Assembly (NCBI GenBank): GCA_949358305.1
Contig: OX442316.1
Location: 15,626,001-15,686,000 of the forward strand
Direction of reading: 5' to 3'
DNA: 60,000 bases
Source: Strigamia acuminata
Lineage: Eukaryota; Arthropoda; Chilopoda; Geophilomorpha; Linotaeniidae
Below the pieces are notes generated by a model that worked only from the letters and a program-made list of their open reading frames with translations, searched no databases and was not told where the DNA came from. Position 1 is the first letter of the stretch. Each line of letters opens with the position of its first letter. The position numbers and the translations under genes are program-made. This document shows positions 38,801-49,600 of the stretch, in pieces.

Positions 38801-41800
38801 AATGATTATTTTCGGGATTGGTTGAATCCAGTCACATGACACATCAAGTAATCGACTAATCAAAGTAATCAAAGTAATCAACTAATCGCTCATTTAATGA
38901 AACCCCTTATCAATTCTAATAATGCGGTCGAATAGAAGTAGATGGAGAGCTATCCACTTGTGACCTTAAATTTGACTCTGAATGGTCATCTTCAAAGTTA
39001 TCCATCTTGTACTTTCTAAACGGTTGAAGATACAGCAACATTTCCAATTACAAAGCTATTGAGCACCACTTAATGTTCTTGAATGTAGTTTGTGCAACAA
39101 GATGATAGAAGTATTAACACGAGATTCTTGGATCAACGAGAGTTAAACAATTTACACGAGATTCTTGTGTTAAATCTCACAACACGGCATAACATGATCG
39201 TGATTGCTTTAATGAATGTGTCTACAATGTGTCTCGCTCGAGTCATTATCTAAAAAAAAAAAAAGATATCCTAGGAAAAAACACGCTTTCCAGCATTGAT
39301 GGAAACGTTACCCATGTATTATTTCCACATGGAAACACCCGATTTCCACACGACCTTTGCACATTATTTCCATACTGTTTAATGTAATATTTCTATTATA
39401 TTTCCACTTTTCCACTCCCCACGCAACATGGTATCCGTCCACACACAATTATAATTTCCAACTAACTTCTTCAGTAATCTCCCAAATGCCGCTCATGTGG
39501 TAAGAAAGATCAGCAATTTTTCCCCTCAAAAATTTAATTCCTTGTAATTCTTCTTAAGCCTTTAAATCGCATGTTATTTAATTAAAATAAAAAAAAACAA
39601 TTGCTAAAACGAGATTTCCGTTTAATTTGAGATCACCATTACGAGCAAATTTTCAATTTCTGCTTAAAACGAGTTCGTTCTAACGAGGCCGGACTGTGTA
39701 ATCCTCCAAATAACAAACGAGCTCTTGCGGTGAGTCCCATCCAGACTCTCGGTCAACGTCCAGTCCACTGAGCTATTGGACAGGTGATGTCCAGCAGACG
39801 GGTCGTCCAGAGCCACATAAACGAGTCGCTTATGGAGGAAACCGCCAGCTCTTCCAAATCCACATTTTTTCCCCACCTAACAACTCGCTACAACTTCAAA
39901 CAAAGAAACGAGTCGTCAATTTCAAAGCACATCCTGAATTTCAAGCGCGTTCTAATTGTCTATTTAGACAATTGAAGCGCTCCAGCTTCTAATTCGCTGC
40001 AGAAAAGCGAGAAATTTCGAGTTTTTCATTGTATTGTGCGATGTCGTTCGGAGTTATTGATGAATTTTCGAGATGGGAAAGAGAAAAACAGATACGCCAC
40101 TACAATTATGTCAGGCAGTTTAATTCCAGCTTTAAAGCAAATCTGAATAATGTCAAAAAGTCGACAATAACAATGTCATTAAGTGCGGGGGGGGGGGGGG
40201 GAATTAAAACAAATCGAAAATCCTGTATAAAGATGACAGTCGAGACAAAAACAATACGACTGTCGAAAGTGATATGACGTTCCAAGTGACAGCGCTGTAA
40301 TGAAACCCGTGTCAAAACAATTGTTAATAATTATTGCCAATTTAGACTAATTGAAACTATCGGAACGTCGATATTTCTACGTTTTTTTATTGTTTCTCGT
40401 AACGGCTAAGACCTTTAACGTTCACTTTACGTTCCTTTGGTAAAATTAGAGAGTTTGCGGGATGCATTTTTCCCTTATAGTTAAAGACTATACGGTATAA
40501 AAATAGTGTAAAGACAAAATGATAAATTAAGTTTTTGCGAGCTGCACTTTTCCCTTATCACTACACTATTTCAGCCAACTACTGACAGTTAGTAATTTTG
40601 GGCCTAAAAATTCAATTTGGGGGCGTAAATGTGCAAATTTCTGCATAAAATTCCATTATTATGCCTACAAAGTATGGTTTTAAGCCTAAAATTCAATTTT
40701 GGGCCTCACTAATCATTCAATCTACGTACCTATGACTGATGTGTTTGATCGGGACAACAAATGCAATGGGCGGAGCTAACAATATAGTGTTCTCAATTCT
40801 GATTGACTGCGCTATATTTTAATTTAGTGTTGAAAACGATACACTAAAGATTTTTCCCTTACGATGTGGCACTAAAATAGTGTAACGTGGCACAAAATAA
40901 GGAAAAAATGCATCCCGCAAACTCTCTATCAACCATCCTCTGCTACCAATTGCTCGGAAAACCGAGACTTGAAAACAGCCGAGATGCTGGAAGTATAGCG
41001 AAAGGTACAAAAAGCTAATTAATAATAAAAATTGAACGCAAACTACTGGTCTTATTTAATGTTTTCAACATGAGCCCAAATTCTTGCCACCCATCTTTGT
41101 TATTCACACCATGCCTAAATCCAGAACAAAGTTACACACATCTTACTAACATGTCCTAAACCACTTAAAACTAAAAGCAAACACAATTTTCTGCCGAAAT
41201 TCCATATACACTCAACATGCACTTACTACTTAATAATTAAATCCAAGTGTCATCAACATTAAATGATATTAATCACACACTTCATCTCACCATTAAACTT
41301 TCCAATTCCTCTCAAACTAATGCAATATAAGCTTCATTCATTTCACTTAAACTGAAACAATTCCCCATAAAAGCCCCCCCCCCCCCCCCCTCACCAGTCA
41401 CCACCCAAAACAAAGAAAAAAAGCAAACAAACAAGTGCAAACAAGAAAAGAAAAAAAATTTAAACAAAAAAACGAAGAATGTTAAATAGAGATTAGTTGA
41501 AATAAATGTGATGTTTTATGAATACAAATGACTTTTTCCTGCACACTGTACTATGTCCAAGTGCGAACAGCTGTTCAATTCTTCTCAGATAAGTACTCCT
41601 CTCCCCCACTACACTTGCCATTCCCATTTCGCAGTGGCGAACCAGCACCCAAGGCACCAACTAATTAAACAAATGCAAAGATTTATGCAAAGTGGAGCCG
41701 GTGATGTTAGAGCTTCTTTAATAGAACACACCCACCTTCCTTCCTCTTCCTTCTTCTCCATCTGTGAGAAGCTCCTCGAGCGATGCAAAAGCGCAGTTGG

Positions 41801-43616
41801 CATTCACAATACTGTTAATATCGCCAGCACCTAACAAAATCACGTAGAAAAGTTTGGCGCCGCTAATGCAAACGCCAAACGACGCGTGACGAGACGCCAG
41901 AAATGGCTTTCAATAACAACCAAGGCCGAGTTTGTCTACTGCTCGCCGATTTAAACATCTCGACAGCCTTCCCACAAACTTCGTCCGTGATCCGACAACA
42001 CTTTTAACACTTGCCTTCTCCTGCAGGATTTCCTCTTATCCTTCGCGAGTCTTTTGGAACTTCAACTACAGGTCGCACCCGCTATCGTCGTACCAAATGC
42101 AAACTGCGCATTCCATTCTGCGGAGTTGATTTCTAATTCCAGTCGTTATTTAGCAGTGTTAAGCCTAATAATGCGCCTAATGACGCTAAAATAAAGTAAA
42201 TAAACGACGATAGTCATTACCAAAAGTAATTTAACAACATGGTACCGAAATATCGTTGTTTTATTTCCTTTGTGTGCGCCAAGCTTGATAGCCGCCATGT
42301 TAAAAGCATGCGCAGAATGTGATGTGCAGTTTGAATTTGGCATCAAGATACCAGCTGCATTCCCACAAGGTTCAGAAATATATTTTACAACATATTGCTT
42401 TTCACTCTCGCTCTGACGATGTGGTATTCTTGAGCTCTTTTCCGATCGGATAGGCTTGTTTTCCGGCCCTGATGCTATTGTATTGCAAAGTATACTCTGG
42501 CCATGTGTAAGTTTGGCCTAAATCCGAGCCTTTTCTCTGGTGTAGTGATACAAGAAAATAGATCCAAACACCAGGATTGCAACCGACCTACTGAAAATAG
42601 TAAGTGAACGTTCTAAGATTTCTGGAAGAAGCAAGCAATAAACTCTGAACTATTTTTCCTGGTGGCAGCACAGAGTGAGTTATGAGGCTCGGATTTAGGC
42701 CAAACTTACACATGGCCAGAGTATAAACGCGTATTATCATTTGCAAACCAATAGCACACAAAAATGTGTTACAAAATGCATTGAAATATAATTCCAACGC
42801 ATTTTTGAACCATAATTTAGGAGAGGTTAAGTTAAGCTAGGTTAGGATGACCACTTACCTGAGTTAAACAGCATCAAATTGTGGATGTAAGGAGTGTTGG
42901 TATAAGAATAAGGAGGCACATCATCCTTGTAATCAGCTGCTCCTTGGACCAAAGGGTACATATCAGGTTTAGATGCCACCTTTAATACAGAAAAGAAAGA
43001 AATATTAACAAAATTAAAATATGAGACCCGCTTGTGACCCTTTCATCAGTGTACACGAGGCAAACATGGCCCATTTCGTGTGATTCAACTGCCTCGTGTT
43101 TACAGCTTGTTAAAAGCCATAAAACTGTTTTAAAAATCCTAATAAATTAATTAACTTCAAAAATTTTCTTCATTCTCAAGTCTCAAAGTGAGGTTTACAA
43201 AGGATGTCAATGTATATTCTTTGGCAATGCAAATTCCTCGTGCGAAAATAAAGGCAGGGCTAACTGCCTAATCGCTTAATCCCCATTTGATTGCGTTTAA
43301 TCCTTCCAACACGTAAATTAATGTGCCCGGTTATCCTGTCCCCTCAAATTAATCACGTGCAGTGTCAAATAAATAAACAAATAAATGTTAGTTTGTGAGT
43401 GTATACGTCAATTTTGGCAATTTGATTGGTTCTTGGCGATCACCTGACCGCGAAAACCAATCCAAATTCAACAAAAGAACTGAAATAGGCCTAACCGTTA
43501 AGAAACATCCACCGATAGATGGTACGAAGAAAGGTATTCGTCTAAAACTTAAAGAAATGTCGTAAAGTTTGTGCAAAAAATAATAATTTCTGAAATATTC
43601 CACAGGGACCTGCTAG

Positions 43617-43652
<36 letters not shown>

Positions 43653-46600
43653 ACGCTTTACGTTTTCTAATATCAGTCGATCTTGTATTTTGTCTGAGCC
43701 CAAAGCCGCACGCATTTGTAATTGTTTTACATTTAGAGTGAAAGAAACATTCTGGTTAAACATAATAGGCCACATCAGCATAAAAGATAGTGGTTTCTTC
43801 TTTTCCCTCGAGAGTGCATTGATTCATATTTCAGCCACCTATGGCGCTGAACAACGGTTTTTTTTTTTTTTTTTTAAATCGATTTTTTTTTCTTCTTCTT
43901 TTTCTTCTTACACAATGGACAGTTTGTTTATAATCGGTATACATTGCACTGCTGAATCGTGGGAAAACAGGAAACAAGATCAGGGAATTGATCCAACATG
44001 TATATCCCACTTGAACCTTCACATTATCTCATCCCATTGGCCCCCCCCAATAACAAAACTCTTACAACTTCCGTTTCCACCTTAAGCCAATGGCTTATTC
44101 AGAGGAAACAACAAAGTTATGGAATTTAATTGGATCAAGCCATCAAAACAAAATTCTATTTATAACATATTTGCCCAAACAACAACAACAAGAACAACAA
44201 CAACAACAACTACTCCAATTACCAAAGCCCAATGGTTTAATTACTTATACTCCGATAAATTCCACCATTCCACCATTCCACATAAACCAATTTTCAACAT
44301 TTTTTTCTACTAGTTAACAAAATTAGAAAATACCTCAGAAGATCTTTTTTTTCCATCTAATACTACCACCAACAAAACAACCAATTATCCCACATGCCAC
44401 AGATTTTTCAAAAACCTTGTTTAAAATCGCAATTAAACATCTTTTATCGAGCAACTGAAGACTAACCAACACCGGTTCAAAAATACATTAGGTGAATTCA
44501 AAGTTTCGTTTTATGCCGTTTCCAACCGCATGGGGCGCCCTGGCCCACGTGGGCCCCCAAAGTATAAACACCATGTTTCCCCTCGACAAAAAAAAAATTG
44601 CCACAACAATGCGACAACAATAACACGAGGAAAAACCATCTCTTTTTTCCACAAACATGTTCAAAATGGCGGCGAAACTTTTTCTTATTGGGTGGCCCCG
44701 CAGCGAAGGCGACCTTAAGACGACTCCCCGGCGCCAAATGACTACATCTTTTGTTGGCTCCCAAGGGATAAGAGGAAGTTGTTGTTCGCCTCTCAACTTT
44801 TGAGCGATGATGAAGATTACACAAGAAGGCAACGCCGTCGAACGCGTATTCTCTTCCCACTCGGCCCGCGTGCCCCGCGCCCCCAACCGCACCTGCGCAC
44901 ACGGCGGTCCATCGCGGCCTTGTTTGCAGTCAGCATGTTTCGTTGGTTCGGCAAATCGCTCTCTCGATCGGGACCTGAAAAGACGGCGAGTGCGAGTGTG
45001 GGCTCAGGTTTCGACATCAAAAGATTGGGAAACGCAGTAAAACCGACCGTGCGCGTCCCCGACTCTTTTCCCCTTCCCCCTCGGTTTGCTGCACGATGAT
45101 CCCCTGGGTTTTGCCCGATGGGAAACTCAACTGACTGCGCTCTACTTTCGACCACTCAATTCCATAAGTAAAATTCAATTCGAAAAAGTTCACATTCCTT
45201 CGAGATGGGACACGGAAACTGCATTTTAATCAAGACATGAACGTGAATAGAAGAGAAGGGAGCAAAGAAAGAAGAAAAAAAGAAAAAGAAATGAAATCGT
45301 CGAAGAGAGAAAGGAGTTGGTTGACAAGGAGAAGAGAGAGAGAGAGAGGAAAAAATGGATGAGGAAATGGGGCTTTGATTTCTATTCGCTTGGCAATGCC
45401 AGAAAGATTAAACTTGGATGCATCGTGCATTCATTTCATTCAGCTTTAAGTACTGTTAACACCTGGAAAGTGAAAACTTAAAATAGCGAGTGAACACGTA
45501 ATCATTTCTGGTAATTCGATAAATACGGTTTATATAGATTATATGTCGCTGTATACGATTAATTTTTTAAAGCGAATTGTATGACGAAATCGCGTAAAAG
45601 CAAAATCACAATTTCGGAAATCCATTTAAGATTGAACGCACCTATTGATTATTTATTTCGTGTTTGCACTCCAAAAGAGTAAATTGGAGTTGCGAAGTGA
45701 ATCATACATTCTTTTGTGATTGCTTTTCACTTAATGCATTGCAATAGGACAACGTAACGTAACTTGTCATAACCCGTCCGACTGTTGATTAGACCTACAA
45801 CCATGAACCAAGAATAACATGGACACGTATCCACATGTTCAGAGCGTTTTGCCACCAACGGCGCCGCATAATAAATAGCCGCACAACGTAACGTAACTTG
45901 TCATAACCCGTCCGATTGTTGATCTTAATCAGTCTAGATTAGACCTACAACCATGAACCAAGAATAACATGGACACGTATCCACATGTTCATTGCATTTT
46001 GCCACCAATGGCGCCGCATAATAAATAGCCGCACTGTATTCTGGGATGACAACAGGTTACAAACATGATTTGCTGGCGAGCAATGCACGACACGTGATTG
46101 CTGTCATCCAATCAGAGCACAGAACAACGAATCAATAGGAAATAACACACGGATACGTGTCCGTATTACAGAGGGTGAATACTCAAATATGAAACACTGC
46201 AATTTTTAATTTATTTCCTTTAATACACGTCAGCGAATTGTCTTAGTGTGTCCAATGTGTCTCCCATGGAGTGCACTAACAGGCCTGCATCTTGTTACAA
46301 CCGAGTTTGCACAGAGCACGAGTCTTTAAATTCAAACTCGATGTTTATGAATGAAGTTCCCGCTCAAAAGTGTTGATGTATTAGAATTAATGACCGAGCC
46401 GACTTCTCCCACCACCGAGCTCGTTGAGCCAAATAAATGTAGTCGTTGTGCCATGTTCGGTTATCTCTATCATTTTTAATTCCAACTTCGCCGAAGTTGG
46501 AAACGTCACTCTTGGACGAGCAAAACCAATGATGAAGAATTCACAAGTTGTATTTTTCTTAATTAATGACGAGAAAAGCAAAGTGTGCTCATTAATTTTG

Positions 46601-49600
46601 TGGAGAAATGAGTTGAGCCAATGGGAGTTGTTTGTCAGTTTGTCGCAGAGTTTAGGCTAAGTCACTTATCTCCTTAAGTGACTGACTTCTCTTGAGCAAT
46701 GATGAAAATTGCATCCTATCCGCTTTGAGAAATCACTTGAAGAAGGAAGATCAGATAAGTAACTTATCCTTCCTGACGAGAATGCATCTAATCTAATCAT
46801 TCCCCATAAATGACACTACTCAAACCCTAACTTTGGATTAAGTCGCTATTAACTATAGAGTGCGCCCGGTATATCTCAATGACTGCGCATCCCATCTTGC
46901 GCACATGATTTCTTAAGAGGGTGGGCATCCATTCTTACAATCACATAATCATATCACCTGACCTCATTTTTCCATCGGTCTATTCCCACGTTATTCCGCA
47001 GTATTAAGCCTAATATTACGGCCTAATAATGCTAAAATAAACTCATTAACAAAAGTAATTTACAGCATGGTACCAAAATATTGCTTCTTTATTTCCTTTG
47101 TGTGCAACAAGCTTGACAATCGCATGTTAAATGCTTGTGCAGAATGTGATGCTCGGTTTGAATTTGGCAAACAAGATACCGGGCACAAACTGTAGATACG
47201 CAGCCGTGAAAAAGAAGAAAAAAAAAAAGACCGGATATTTTTACCAGTGTTTACCTTTTGTCCTTTGCTCCCTAGAGATTTGCTGCACCATCATGAGCAA
47301 ATAAGATTCAGCTTCCCACAGCAATAAAACAAACTGACAATTTTAAAATTCCAAATCAATGGATGAAGAAAAGGGAAATAAAATTCCAAACGCCCCTAAA
47401 CTGTACATATTGCAACGTGGTGGTGATATTGACATCCATCAATCTTAGATATGCGCCTGACAAAAGCAAGCGGTGTAAAAACCAGAGAAATCTAGCACTG
47501 GGAATCGAACCGCAGGTCCCATGATTGCTGAAAAGGTGCACAAGGAAAGTCAAGTTATTTTATTAGCTCTAGAAAATCCATTGCAATATGTTCTCAGAAA
47601 TGTCCACATCATTTTCTAGTGGTTAATTAAGCAAATTTTGAAATAGAGCTGAACATCTAACCAATTTCAATAATTTTTTTTCTCCGTTGCTCATCTATTC
47701 GGATCCGAGTGTTGTTGTGGACGATGGTCTGACCTTTAGTCTCCATGTTGCTGGAGTTATTACGCATTGTGCCAGGTTCTTGGATATTATCTATAGGCTT
47801 TCATTTTCTTTTAATTCTCTTTTTCCGCTAAGTCTTCTTTTCGTGCTCTTGGTTAAGTCTCGTTTAATGTTTGCCAGTCTCTTTTGGTGCGGCTGTGCCC
47901 CATACTTGTGTTTTCGATTGGAGGGGGTCCAGCGGAGTTTTGCCTGGAATATTTTCAGCGTTTTCTGGGTGCAGATGTTCCCTATTCTTACATCTCCGTT
48001 CTTGGGCGGTTGAATTTAACTACTATATCGTTCGCAATGCGAAGGGCAGACTGTCTTCGCGCCTCTTGTATGTCCCTGACATTCTGATGCTCTTCCTTCC
48101 TTATGTCCTACCCGTTCCGTTGCTCACCTTTTTGTTGCTGGTGATCTTCGATTTATGTATTTCGTTTTATATATTTTTGTCTTGCTTTGTACGTGGGGTG
48201 TCCCTCCTTGTAGGCTTATCGCTGTTGAGGGGCACCCCCCTCAAACCTTGTGTTGAGTATTAAACATTTATTATTTATTTATTTATTATTATTGGGATAA
48301 CTGGAAAACTCAATTTACCGAAGTTTTCCCCAGAGTATTTCGCTATAACTGATGGCACGTTTAATTAAAACTCGTGTTTATTTTCTTGTTGATAAAAAGA
48401 GTGAAAGATATCTGGGTGCACAAAAATGTGTATATTTGAACAGCGCAATGACCGACAGCAAATTTACACAGGAACAGTGCTGTAGTCGTAAGGAAAGCCG
48501 AACGTGTACACTCCCTGGTCGAATAATGGGCAATATTTTTTAAGTGTGTGGTTTCGTACAAATCTGATAAAATTTCAGAGAATTTCAATCAAAGCTGATA
48601 AAATCCGAACGACGGATTGGAAGATAAGAGATTTTTGAACAACATTTTGACATTTTAGTACATAAAAGTTGATGTAGCGCAAAATCCGCTAGACTAGGTG
48701 TCTGTACTTACACACACTATTAGGAAATCTAGTTTTTTTTTGTAACATATGTGTTAAAACAGAACCAATCATATATTGCGCCGGGGGTCCGCAGTGATTT
48801 ATGCAATTCTTTGAAAAATTCTTTTAAAAAAAAAGGCATTAGGCCCAAAATTGATAAACAAAATTGAAAGTTCACACTTGGCTGCATGAAACATTAGAAA
48901 ACGGAAACGTGAGTTTGAATTTTCTAAATTGTCGGTGTCGTTACCATTTTCCATTTTTATAATTTAAACTGGCCATTCCTGATGCAATTTTCAATTCCAA
49001 CTAAATTAGGCAATGGAAGCAAGACTGCGCGTTTTGTCAGTCACGTTTCCGCCTTGAATGACTGGCGCCCCCTCGCGTGCACCGCTCGTACTTGCGCATG
49101 ATAATCAAGTCACGCATCTCAACCCTTCCATTTGCAGTACCACTTCAAAACTGAAACGTCGAGACTCGTCAAGACGAATTGCTCACCACTAATTGAACTC
49201 CCCCTTTTCCTTTTTAATTCCTTTCACTATTTTTCTATTAAACTAATAAAAAAAAATGTTGAAAATAATTAGCATAATCACCAAAAGCAATAAAAGCAAT
49301 AAAAAAAAAGTGTGTGCATCCGTCTGTGTTTAGCAGCTCAGAGGTATCGGTCTCCAGCTATCAAGTTAATGGCTAAAATGTTTAGAATAGGATTTAATCG
49401 ATACCACAATTACCGTTATAAACTTTATTACTAAATGAAATGATTTTTCCAAACATGAAATTTTAGCCGATAATTTCCCTAAGGATAATTATCGCCGACA
49501 AACGATAATTACCCGATACCAATCGACACTGATATTCTTAATTACGAACTTTATAAATTCTAATTAACGACGAACTTTATTACGAAATGAAATGAATTTT

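Larger units (their letters stand above)
31156..42858 (-). other. large intron of the WBP1-like gene, with no confident nested gene
   Basis: This 11.7 kb interval holds A/T runs (31655-31710, 32128-32147), several arrays, DNA transposon remnants and a moderately GC-rich segment (about 34,100-35,750) with a TC microsatellite and a small open frame. No exon with paired splice sites was recognised on either strand. Confidence 0.5.

Noticed and set aside
47230-47310. Possible minus-strand exon with donor AAAG|GTAAAC (ESYLLMMVQQISREQRTK)
   Set aside because: No matching acceptor was found, and its phase would break the WBP1-like frame. It lies next to repeat copies.
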